A stretch of DNA of 64,000 nt from Amphirosellinia nigrospora (Eukaryota > Ascomycota > Sordariomycetes > Xylariales > Xylariaceae). The notes under the pieces were generated by a model. That model saw nothing but the letters and a program-made list of their open reading frames with translations. It was not told the DNA's origin and did not search any database. The stretch is taken from positions 124,001 through 188,000 of the forward strand of contig SCHM01000003.1 of the NCBI GenBank assembly GCA_004123355.1, written 5' to 3'. Below, one piece after another: positions 23,917 through 40,336 of this stretch (the first letter of the stretch is position 1; every line of letters begins with the position of its first letter). Both the position numbers and the translations under genes were made by a program.

Positions 23917-25603
23917 ATGGAACCCGAAAACAGTGCGGCCGGTGTGCCCACTTACTGGGGAAAGTCTGGCAAGACCTTGCAAAGACTCGTCACCACCGTC
24001 GCTACTCTCGACTTCTTGCTATTTGGCTACGATCAAGGTGTCATGTCGGGTATCATATCCGGCCCTCCCTTCGTTTCGGATTTCCCTCAGGTTGACGGCG
24101 ACAGCACATGGCAAGGTTTTGTCACCTCCATATATGCAGTCGGTTGTTTCTTCGGCGCTCTATTCATCCTCATAGTTGGCGACAAGCTTGGTCGCCGGAA
24201 AGCCATCTTTATCGGTGCCACTATTATGATCATTGGCGTCATTATTCAGGTTACCTGCGCACCTCCTAACTATGGTGCCACTGCTCAGTTTATTATTGGA
24301 AGATTCATCACGGGCATGGGTAATGGCATCAACACATCAACTATCCCAATTTGGCAAGCAGAGTATGTATCCCGTTCATACTGCAATAAAGTAGTCTCGA
24401 CTGACATGGATCTATTTACAGATGCAGTCATTCGCATAACCGAGGCAAGCTGATCTGTATTGAAGGTGGCAACGTCGCCATCGGAACGCTAATCGCATAC
24501 TGGCTTGACTACGGTGCCAGCTACGGACCTCACAAGTTTGTGTGGAGATTCCCCATTGCGTTTCAAATCGTCTTCGCTATCTCTGTAATTGTTCTCATGC
24601 TGGATTTGCCGGAAAGCCCTCGGTGGCTGCTGTCTCATGATCGGGTAGACGAAGCTGCAGACATTTTAGCCGCCCTTAATGGTGAAGCTCGGACTGATCC
24701 TCGCCTGAGGACTCAGCTTGGTAACTTGAGGGCTGCGATCCGCGCATCTGGTCAGCTCGACAACAAGACCAAGTTCTCCGATCTCTTCACTGGCGGCCCT
24801 ACTCAGCACTTCCGTCGTATGATGCTGGGGTTTTCTTCGCAGATGATGCAGCAGTTGTCTGGTTGCAACGCTGTCATTTACTATTTCCCTATCCTCTTTC
24901 AGACTGCCATTGGTACTTCCCAGCAAACGGCCTTGCTCCTTGGAGGTGTCAACCAGGTTGTGTACGCTCTGTTCGCTACCACTTCGTGGTTCGCCGTCGA
25001 GCGCGTTGGTCGTCGCAAACTCTACCTGATCGGTACCGTAGGACAGTGCTTGTCCATGGTTCTCACATTTAGTGCCTTAATCCCCGGCACCGCTAGCGCT
25101 GCAAAGGGTGCTGCTGTTGGTCTCTTCACCTACATCGCATTCTTCGGGGCCACTTGGCTACCCCTGCCTTGGCTTTACCCAGCCGAGATCAACCCCCTTA
25201 AGACGCGTGCCAAGGCTACAGCTAGCTCGACTGTGAGCAATTGGCTCTGGAACTTCTTCGTCGTCATGATTACCCCCGTACTCGTATCCAACACGGGTAC
25301 TCATGGTTGGGGTACCTATCTATTTTTCGCCGTCCTCAACGCCATTTTCTTCCCATCATCTACTTCCTATACCCCGAGACATCAGGCCGTTCTCTTGAGG
25401 AGATCGATGTGATCTTCGCGAAAGGCCATGCCGAAAACATCAGCTATGTTCAGGCCGCCAAAGAGCTGCCTTACCTGACCGAGGAAGAGGTTGTAGACAA
25501 AGCTCGCGAGTACGGTATCCACGTACAGTCAGAGGAAGGCGGCGACCACTTCGGAGAGAAGCCTGTATCTCGCACACCCTCGTCTGATGGGTCTGTAGTC
25601 TAA
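23917..25603 (+). CDS. MFS sugar porter (monosaccharide transporter)
   Basis: A plasma-membrane proton-coupled or facilitative sugar transporter of the sugar porter family, about 542 residues and 12 membrane segments. The N-terminus contains FLLFGYDQGVMSG, the first membrane segment of hexose transporters. The family motifs GDKLGRRKA (loop 2-3), PESPRWLL (after segment 6), QQLSGCNAVIYYFP (segment 7), VERVGRRKLYLIG and PAEINPLKTRAKA follow in order. One 59-nt intron (24363-24421) interrupts the codon after IWQAE. A one-base loss at CCC 25352-25354 breaks the frame. The next frame resumes with IIYFLYPETSGRSLEEID, the PETxGxxLEE signature, and ends at 25603. Its substrate cannot be read from sequence; xylose or glucose would suit the neighbouring hydrolases. 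Confidence 0.9.
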
Positions 25604-26480
25604 CACCTTCAGCACATCTACGCAAGTCGTATTTGAATTTCCCATAGTTAAATTGCAAAGTCACAGGATTGGCTTCGCAACGATTCTGCATGAAATGACG
25701 AGGAAGTAGAACGACCATTGACGAAACTCATACAATGCTTTTCACACATAGAAAGGCTACTGTTTGGCGCTTGGCATTGGACTCTCACATGAGGAATGTT
25801 TGGCAGGCTGGGATCAAGGGCTCTAGATTTTCTATGGTTTTTCAGCCTTTTCTTTTTTCTCATTTAGGAATGATACCACCCTTTAGCTAGCATTTGCATA
25901 TTTTATATTGATAGGAAATCTCTTTCTCTTGTTTTGCGCACCCGTCGCCGGGTTGGACGGAAGAACTTCTAGCGCTTGGGACTGGAGCCAATACAATGGT
26001 TGTAAATCCCCCATGCCCAAGGCATGTAAATATTACGAAATGCATCAGTTATTTTGAGCCATTCAGTCCAGTGAGAAATTATGGTGATCTACACACCCGC
26101 AGAGTGAGGCACTCCGAGTCCACATATAGTCCACATATCACATATATTTCCCACATCAAACCCATATTTAAGTATCCATCGGACTACTATCGAGTCATGT
26201 GCTGCTGTCGTGAACCAGCAGTGGCATGCGAATAGCAGGACTGTGCGTATAAACGCAGCAAATACACCGCGCCATTCCCAACCTCCACATAAAATCTGCA
26301 TCATGGTTCCCGAACTTGCGTCAATTACTCCTGAATGTCATCGCTTACCAACACTCACAAAGGGTAATAAACTGCCAATCACACTTCGGACTGCCAGCCG
26401 ACCGCGCATGTTCTAGCGGGGCAATCAGTCGATCCTTAAATGCCTTGCTGAACTCCCGAGAAGTAACATCGGGCCTTTTA

Positions 26481-26521
26481 CGAGGCCGGCATCCTGCCGG
26501 AGTCCTGCCGGCGCAGCCTCG
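26481..26521. repeat. GC-rich inverted repeat with internal direct repeat
   Basis: CGAGGC (26481-26486) is inverted as GCCTCG (26516-26521). Inside, CCTGCCGG occurs twice (26493-26500 and 26504-26511), and CCGGCA pairs with TGCCGG. It lies alone in AT-rich DNA. Confidence 0.6.
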
Positions 26522-26876
26522 GGTAAAGACTCGGACCGGAAATGATTTTTCGGCTGCCTACGGCCGCACCCAGCTTTACTAAACTGCTATTTCGGCAGAG
26601 TCTATGCACCAAAACACCACACACGTACCCCGGCCCTCTTATATGCTACTACTTTGCAGTCAAATAAAACATCAAATACAATAGAAGAAATAGATTGAAA
26701 TATATGTCTATAATCTATAACACATAAATAACAATTCATGTTCTTTCTTTAATTTTTAAGATTTTATTGTTTTGAATCGACTGCGAAATCATAGCGTCCA
26801 AGAGGCTCAGGGTGAAAGTGTGGTGTTTTGGTGCACCCACTCTGATTTCGGGACGACGACTGATACGGATCGGCGA

Positions 26877-26897
26877 TTTTTTTTTTTTTTTTTTTTT
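26877..26897. repeat. Poly-T run (T21)
   Basis: Twenty-one consecutive T. Its survival shows that long A/T runs were not collapsed in this assembly. Confidence 0.9.
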
Positions 26898-27049
26898 CTA
26901 GTTTGGATACCTAGTAAGGTGTACTTACCACGGTACATTATCACACAAGATCAGCACGTAGCATGCGGAGATGTGGCATTACGCAACCACTAACTTCAGT
27001 TAATTTATATAGCTAAACCATTACATCGTGTATTTTCCCCGGGATAAGC

Positions 27050-27420
27050 AATAATGTGTTACGGTAAAGTGGATACTGCCCCTAGATGAAGCTATTCCCA
27101 AGGGGGTCTATAGACCCAGATGGGGGATCTTCGGAGGTTAGGCCACGTGATCGCGTACACAGGTCTATATAGGGGGCACAGGGCAGTCAGACTGCCCTGC
27201 GCCCACATACACAATATATGGCTTTTTGACAAGTAAGTACATTATTCTCACCTCTAAACTGGTCCAGCGCGAGCTACTTTGCGCTACAGCAAGACTACGT
27301 CATAATATCGGGTTCGGCTGACATTTTCCACTACATAAATCCGACCCGCTACCACCATCCGCGTCAACTATGGCATCAAACAGTGAATGTTTGGGATCCG
27401 GGCAATCCGAAGCATTACAC
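27050..27420 (+). mobile_element. Possible retrotransposon LTR relic
   Basis: A TGTTAC-starting segment holds a 14-bp palindrome (27104-27117, GGGTCTATAGACCC), a TATATAG box and a 21-bp near-perfect inverted repeat (27179-27199). It is followed about 170 bases later by a short open stretch starting MASNSE, which would suit a gag start after a 5' LTR. No second LTR, primer-binding site or reverse transcriptase is seen, so this is at best a solo or decayed element. Confidence 0.25.
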
Positions 27421-28279
27421 TAGATTATAGCCATGTTGTCGAGTAGGTCACGAGGGGTCAATCTCTTCCATTTGCGAGTTAATCCAGTCTACCTAAGATA
27501 TTAGACAAAAAGCTCGGCTGATAAGTCTTAGACTCGGATCAAATTGCCATCAATGTTCATGTTTCTACCACTAAATTGCAAGACGCCACACGGAACGCGC
27601 CACTCATTATCGTAGTAGGATAATCAATTCATCAACGGCGTTAAAGAGACCACTACGATTCAGATCTCACACCCGAACATAGGGACGTTCGAACACGCTT
27701 GCGATTTTTATGGTGATTTTCTGGTACTGAAATCTCAGCGGCCCTGTCTTGCCTTATTCCCGGACGCCCATCATGAAAGCTTATAAGCGTGAGTACGACC
27801 GCCCGGTTGAGAAGAATCTCTCATAATAGTTTAGTGACCTATGAGTAAAGTTTTTATACCTCCACTAATTTGCTCCGTCCTTGCTCTACGCAAGTGTCAG
27901 ACGTATGCCAATAAAGTATAAGGCTTTAATATAAATTCTTATCTTTACGTTTTTATTATATGCCCTAAATTATGTAACTGAGCTCTACGTTATCCTATTC
28001 CGTAGTAGTGAAGCTTTATGGGCTTGAGACATTCCCAGATGTGGTACACTCTAGTCATAATCGCATAGCATAACTTAGGTTAGGCGGTATTATAAGCAAT
28101 GTCTACACACGAACGTCGCGAAAACCTTCGTAAAATCTGCTGAATAGCGCGGCGACTTACATATGTTATAGCGAAGGCACATATGATATTACTCCAAATG
28201 TTGTATTTCCAACACCGATGGCTAATTCGAATATATATACAACCTCAACAACTCGGGATTTAGTAGGTATTGAACTATC

Positions 28280-31200
28280 TTAAGCAAGCAGTTTAGTCTC
28301 GGGCGGCCCAAGATAACTACTCCTCAACCCATTCCTCGTGTTCAACACAATCTTCTCAAGATAGACCTCGGGAGAGTTTGTCCGCCACTGGAGGGTATGT
28401 CGTCCCTCGCTAACGTCTCCTAACGTGATGTTTCGTATCCAGACGTGATCGGCCACGGTAATCCGCCAGTCCGGGGGTGTATCCCCGGGAGTAGCAGGGT
28501 CTCCAAGGAGCCGTGTGAAGTTAGCCGGCCCATTATCATCGCTTATCGTCAGCGAGTATTTCATTAGGAGCGTAGGGTCCGTATCAAGCGCGCCGTTAAC
28601 ATAGATAGTCGCGGTGAGAGGGACGTAGCATTGAAAAGATATATGTCGTATTCCACCCATGTATCCTTCGCAACGTCCTCCGAAACACGCGCTTCCTTAT
28701 AGGGGCGGAGTGCCAATGAGCCGGAGTTGGTGCGCGTGCCTAGGTATGGGATATGCTCGAACGTGACGTTGCCCTCGGACTTTCGTTGAAAATGAGACGC
28801 TTCGATTGATATGATGCCTGACGTTTCAGGAAACCCTACGAATCCATCCGGAACTCGGTAGTTCGTGATGGGTAGTGAATAGATCAAACCATGGAGAGTG
28901 GTTGTAGTTGATGCGCACGCCTATGTTTTCATTCATGTTCTCGGGAACCGCAGACCACTCAATTGAAACATTGACTCGTTGCTCGAGCTGATTCATAGAT
29001 AGTGCACCGGACGAAGGTGTAAATGCAATCCAATCAAACGGTATATCGACTTCCCATTCGATCGGAATACGATAATCGCCTCTATGAAAAAGATCGACTG
29101 CCCACGTTCCCTTGCCGTAAGGATCCATGATGGGCAATGTTGGAGCGAACTGGTCCGTTGTAGGAGCCGAAGCCCACGCAGACGGTAGACTTCGGCCCTG
29201 TGCTTGTGCGCTCCCACTCCCCTCCGCGAAGATCCCCAGATTCCCAAAGGCGTACGATGATTTTGTCGTAGTTGGACATACCATAGCCCAGTGATGACAT
29301 CTTTAGTCGGCTCAGCCCAGTCGTCCCCACTAGATTGAATGTATTGGTCGTAGTGAGCTTGCGACAATATCCCAGCCCATTTGCCATTCATAATGGAGTC
29401 ATATTTTTCAGTAAACTCGAAATCTCGGTCAAAATCCTCTCGGACCTGGTCCGCTAGACTGTTAGCTGAATTTCGACGTTCAAACCCGATCTGCTGGTTC
29501 TTCCCGAGCCCCAGAACAGCCGAGTAGTAAGCTTGGCCAGACAAGATGGGGTATTGGACGTGATGCCAGTACGCGTCCTTACGTTCCTCAGGCAATTTGT
29601 CCAAGATCGAAAGTACACTATCGGCAAGAGCTTGCCACTCAGATAGAACTCGCTCGTTCTCGTGGTAGTTCAGGACAGAATAAGTCTTCGATTGAACAGA
29701 TTCGTATTTTCTTCGTCCAATGAGCCTACTCTGTTCCATAAGAATCTTAGAAATCTCCGAAGCATGCTCTGAACCAAATTCCCTAGAAGCGAAAGCTTCT
29801 AAATAATTCGGAATGGTATCGAAATCAATAGACGATGTGTTCCAGGCAAGGTCCATGATGAAACCAAATGGCATCTCCAGGGGTTTAATGTCGGCGATGT
29901 TGATGACCCATATACGATCTGCGCCTCGTTGATAGGCTTGGTACAACTCTTTGTAAACTTTAGGCTGAAAACTTCATCATTAGAATCGCCGTATAGCTGT
30001 GCTACTCGAGTATAGCTGACCTACCAGATTGTTTGTGTTTTGCCACTTGTAAGACTTCGGAACGCCCACATACTCTAGATGATAATACATCTAAACACCT
30101 CAGCTGTCAATATGTCCCAGAACGATGTGATAAGCGGGACTCAATCTCACCCCTACGCCACCAGACCTTGCGGTCTCATTAGCAAGCGGCAACCGCTGAA
30201 TATTTCCCCAGTTATCATCCGTGAACATCAAAGTCACATCATCAGGCGGAAGTAGACCAGCCGCGTAGTATGTCGCAACTTCTTTGTAAATCGTCCAGAC
30301 CTCTACCGAACATTAGCTTCTTCTTATGAGAATGCTCCAGTGGACATACGGTTCGCCTCGGATTCATTTCCATGATATTTCGTGAGGATCTGCCGCTGGG
30401 TCTTGAAAACATCTTCCAAGACTGCGACCGGGTCATCCGCTTGAATTGGGCCATCGCCTTCACCACGCATTCCGAGAGTGAAGTATGTCTCATTCTTCCC
30501 AGCCCGACGCGCACCCTCGTCCATGAAAGCCGTGACGTTATCTCTATTCTTTTCCCAGTCCCAAGGTCCTGTTATTGTCTCATTCCATTCGTTAGTAGCC
30601 CTTTGCATGGGCTCGTGATGACTTGTCGACACGACGATGCCATAGTCATCTGCAAGTTGCATATTGCCGGGGTCGTCTGTGAAGAAAATATTGCCAGGCC
30701 GGGGCACGAACGATTTCCACATCGAAGGCCAGATGAAGTTGCCTTTTAGTCGTAGCAGCATGTCGAATACATGTTTGTAGAACTCCGTGTCTATTGGTTG
30801 GTGATCAACTCCATGTGTCTTAGACCACCATCTACTGTCGTCAGATACGTGCCAATCTAGATTGAGGGAAGGATCCGCCATACCCCGTGAGCCCAGGGGC
30901 TTCGTCGTTGATGAAAAGGCCGCGATAATGGACGCTTGGGGGCCCAAATGTAGTGTTCTTCTGCATGGCATAAATCTCTTCATGCTTTGTTGCAGGGACG
31001 TCTGCCCACCAATGAAAGCTGTGTCCCTTAGTCTACTGGCCGACTGAGAGCTCCGTCGCAGAATAAACTTACGGTGATTGACCACACTGCTCGGAAAGTG
31101 TGTATATCCCGAAAGTTACACCCCTCTTATCGCTTCCTGCAATGACAAGGGCTTTCTTGACACCTGGTATAGGTGCATCCACGAGGCTGGTCTGGTAGCT

Positions 31201-31557
31201 TTCCCATTTTCCGTCAATAGTAGAGACATCCAGCTTTTTACTCTGTACTATGGCCTTTGTGAGGCTGGAATTGATGGTGGCGGCGATGATAACGTTGTCG
31301 GCGCATTTTTCGCACTCGATCGAATCCCCAGCCTCAATTTTGATAACGGATGGTCGCGTGCCCGTAATGGCTTCAAAGTCTTCGGCAAGGCTTGTTACTG
31401 CTATTTCAACACCAACCGGGTCATCTGAACAATACACGATTGAGGCATTTTGAAGCGGGATAGATGCCTCGGCTCCCTCAAACGAGACGATAGTCTCCTC
31501 CAGCAACCCCAAAACTGAAGGAGGAAGGCCCAGGAGTAACAATTTCAACAGCCGCAT
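28280..31557 (-). CDS. GH115 xylan alpha-1,2-glucuronidase (frame-broken)
   Basis: A secreted enzyme that removes (4-O-methyl)glucuronic acid side groups from xylan; about 970 residues. ATG at 31557 starts a signal peptide (LLKLLLLGLPPSVLG). Canonical introns are 31019-31072 (54 nt), 30835-30883 (49 nt) and 30303-30349 (47 nt), with two more near 30100-30160 and 29970-30030. The family blocks run in order: YRGLFINDEAPGL, EFYKHVFDMLLRLKGNFIWP, DDYGIVVSTSHHEPM, VWTIYKEVATYYAAGLLP, LMFTDDNWGN, YYHLEYVGVPKSYKW, RIWVINIADIKPLEMP, YSVLNYHENERVLSEW and a C-terminal beta-rich region with WRTNSPEVYLEKIVLNTR. Frame breaks occur near 29310, 28880 and 28640. The order and completeness of the blocks argue for one gene. 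Confidence 0.85.
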
Positions 31558-32689
31558 CTTGATAGTCACAAGAGATTATGTCGTTGTGAAGGCATTCGTC
31601 TTGGTTCACGTTCAAATTCTACTCTAATTATACCATCTCCCCATCCATCGTCGATTGCGGTTCCCCGCGTTCTCCTCTTTCCTACATGATCATCAGTGAT
31701 GATCCCTCGGCTCGGTGCTTTCGGCAAGGGGGAAGCCGAATAGCTGCAATTAAAATCTCGATCGGCTAGCGCCCGGATCTACAAACTGCGCCTTAAACTA
31801 CTGACCTAGGTATCTATATTAGACGACGAATGACTCCCGACAGTATCGTCAGCCCTATTCCGCCCTACATGGCCCTATTCAGACAACCAGCTAAGATTTG
31901 ACCTTGGTTGCATTTCACGCCGCATCCCAATACAATTACGTCCTAGTCTACTTCTATTTAGAAAATGAAATTCAATCACTTTTCTAAGCTTGGACAAAAC
32001 AATGTTCATTTTCGCCTTTGCGCATAAGATCCAGCTTTGCCAATTGATTAATAAGAATCGCTTGGCATCTCCAACGAGGTTGTTTTGGTTAGCTACCTAG
32101 TCTCGAAATCTAACCGCATCCACAGCACACCGCGCAGGGCAAAGCCAACGGATATATGCGCTTCGAAAAGCCTTCAATCATCTACAGTCTACAGATATCA
32201 CTTAGGATAGTGCCCGAGAAGCTAGTCTAGTCAATGCCCAGACCGATGAACCCCTCCACACCATTTCGCGAGATTTCTAGCGCCCCTACTTTCTTACCCA
32301 ACCTTAATCGCACGTTCCTATCCCGCATCTCCATCCTGGACCGCCCACCTGCCCATTTAGGCTGTGTGCCGATACCTGGGCTGTTGATCCCTTCAAATAA
32401 GATAAGCCACGTGTGCCCGTGCCATGGCATTTTAAGCTTCAATGGACAATGCTCGCGCTCCATCGAACCCGCTAAGCTCCGTGGTCGAGAATGCTACATC
32501 TCACGGCGCCAGCTTAAACAGGAAGCCGATGCTGCCGTGGTACGCAAGCTCACAAGTGAGGGCATCGGCGTCAAGCGCCAGTGATGTATATATAATAACC
32601 CCAACCGTTCTCGCTTCATGTCCATGTAGGTCTCGGTCAAGGTTGATTTTCACTTTTGCTCTAATTCCATTACCTTCGAAACCCTCAAG
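31558..32689. other. Divergent intergenic region, GH115 and RNase genes
   Basis: The shared upstream region of two divergently transcribed secreted-enzyme genes. Only the RNase TATA box is clear. Confidence 0.45.
32587..32595 (+). promoter_or_regulatory. TATA box of the RNase T1-type gene
   Basis: TATATATAA lies about 100 bases before the ATG at 32690, followed by a pyrimidine-rich leader. Confidence 0.5.
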
Positions 32690-33204
32690 ATGCAGGTCTT
32701 TACGTCGCTTCTGGCCCTGGTGGCCCTCATTACCCCTACCCTTGCCGCACCCTGTTGGAGGAGCGCGCTGCCACGACATGTGGCTCAACGTCTTATACTG
32801 CGGACCAGGTAAACCAGGCCGCACAGAAGTCCTGCAGTTACTACCAGGCCGGCTCCGTACGTATTTATCGAGCTTCTCGAGTTTTGCACGTCAAGATGGC
32901 AACTGACCGTTGGTTACCACAGGCCCCTGGCGGGTATCCTCACACCTACAATAACTATGAGGGCTTCACCTTCAAGGTTGCGGGACCGTATCTCGAGTTC
33001 CCTATGCTCACGAGTGGCGTCTACACTGGCGGTACGTCCCATTCTCCATCTGTTTCATAGAATCGCTAGACTCCTTACTTACTCGTTTACAGGAAGCCCT
33101 GGCGCTGACCGTGTCATCACAACACCTCCTGCAAGCTTGCTGGTGAGATTACCCATACCGGCGCGAGTGGAAACAACTTCGTCGGGTGCTCTGGGACTAG
33201 CTGA
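32690..33204 (+). CDS. Secreted guanyl-specific ribonuclease (RNase T1/N1 family)
   Basis: A small extracellular ribonuclease of about 130 residues that cleaves RNA after guanosine. ATG 32690 starts a signal peptide ([20 protein letters not shown]). A one-base loss at CCC 32750-32752 breaks the frame, which then resumes with [14 protein letters not shown]. Two introns (GTACGT..CACAG, about 32858-32921; GTACGT..TACAG, about 33031-33092) split the rest. The catalytic residues known from RNase T1 are all visible: Tyr and His in [10 protein letters not shown], Glu in GPYLEFP, Arg in SPGADRV and His in [14 protein letters not shown] second frame change near 33117 leads to the TGA at 33202-33204. 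The family also contains ribotoxins, but the short loops and the T1-like core point to a plain RNase. Confidence 0.85.
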
Positions 33205-34505
33205 TGGACTCGCTGGTACCGGATACCCGGGGCGACTTGACGTCCTCCTATTCAGCGAGCTGGTCGCTGAGGGATTCTAGAGCTGAACTCACGAAATGAA
33301 CGTTTTATACGACATTACGCAGAAATAAATGAATACCAAATGAAGATCAGCTTTCATGCTCTATTAGAATCACTCCAGACTAGGCGTATTGATATGTGAT
33401 GCACAATATGTACCTGGCCCTGCACGCTTGGAAGTTATCGTTAAGTTATCTCCGTCTTTGAGATAGAACAAAACCTCTTCACATATTTCGTGGCTTGCGG
33501 TAGATGACAGAAAACTCGCACAATACCCCGAAGACTTCACAGACAGGACTTAAATGGAACACTCTTATGTCTCTAACCTGGCCCTCGCCTTTTATAGGAA
33601 AAGATTCATGGAATTCAACTAATAGGTGAAGTAAATGAATAGGAGACTCAAAATCTTGGGATGGCAATAATCGTTGCTTAGAAGCTGACAAAATAAAGTT
33701 AAGAGTTGCTTAAAGAGTAAAGATCAACCCCTCCAAACGCCTGCTCGGGAAAGAAACTGTGATAAAACATGAACTAATAATTACAATATGCCTTGTCATA
33801 GCATTCCCAACACACTATCAGACTACCTAGATCAAGGCTAAATAAATTCACACGCCGAGTTACATATGCCACATATATACAAGTATGCTAGACTACTCAT
33901 AAACAGGTGTCACAGAGGAAGGGCTTAGAAAAGGAAAAAGAGACTTCTCCCTCCTTTAGAACACTGACAACCAATTTCTCAGCCACTTCGCTACTATAGG
34001 GTCGACGCAGCGAACCTCGCTTACAAATCCTCACAGACACAAGCTAACATAGACGAGACATAGTTTAAAAGGCACAACCGGTGAGGAAAACAAATGCACT
34101 CTGAAACAAATAGGTATCATTTCCCACCCCCAGCGGTCGAGAGCGTAGACGCCCTGGGTAAAACAACGCCTATCTAATGCATCGCTCTTGTCACATTGCC
34201 CGTGTTGTTACCCCCCCTGATCCCATATAATCGTACAAGTCCATTACTGCGAGTCCACCGTCTCCAGATAAAAAGGCAACGGATTAACGCCACCGCTCTT
34301 CCCCTATGCACGCCCACCGTAATAACGCCGAAGTCACAATGACCTGCAGCCCACGTGGGCTTACGGCAGAGCTCAAGACGTGAAACGAAGGCCTATGAGC
34401 CTTCTGCTAATCTACAAATGAACAGAAGCATCCACCAAGTTCGTTGTTGGGTCTGCGCCCAAGAGCGACTGACCAAGCGAAAACACATGACAGGCAAGGA
34501 CTAGG
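33205..34505. other. Intergenic, downstream of RNase and KDM5 genes
   Basis: A 1.3-kb convergent intergenic region, A-rich, with no recognised gene; it should contain both 3' untranslated regions. Confidence 0.5.

Positions 34506-40336
<5,831 letters not shown>

Larger units (their letters stand above)
25604..28279. other. Large AT-leaning intergenic region
   Basis: About 2.7 kb without a gene. It contains a GC-rich inverted repeat (26481-26521), a T21 run (26877-26897) and an LTR-like stretch (about 27050-27420). The remainder is AT-rich with no recognisable coding. Confidence 0.5.
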
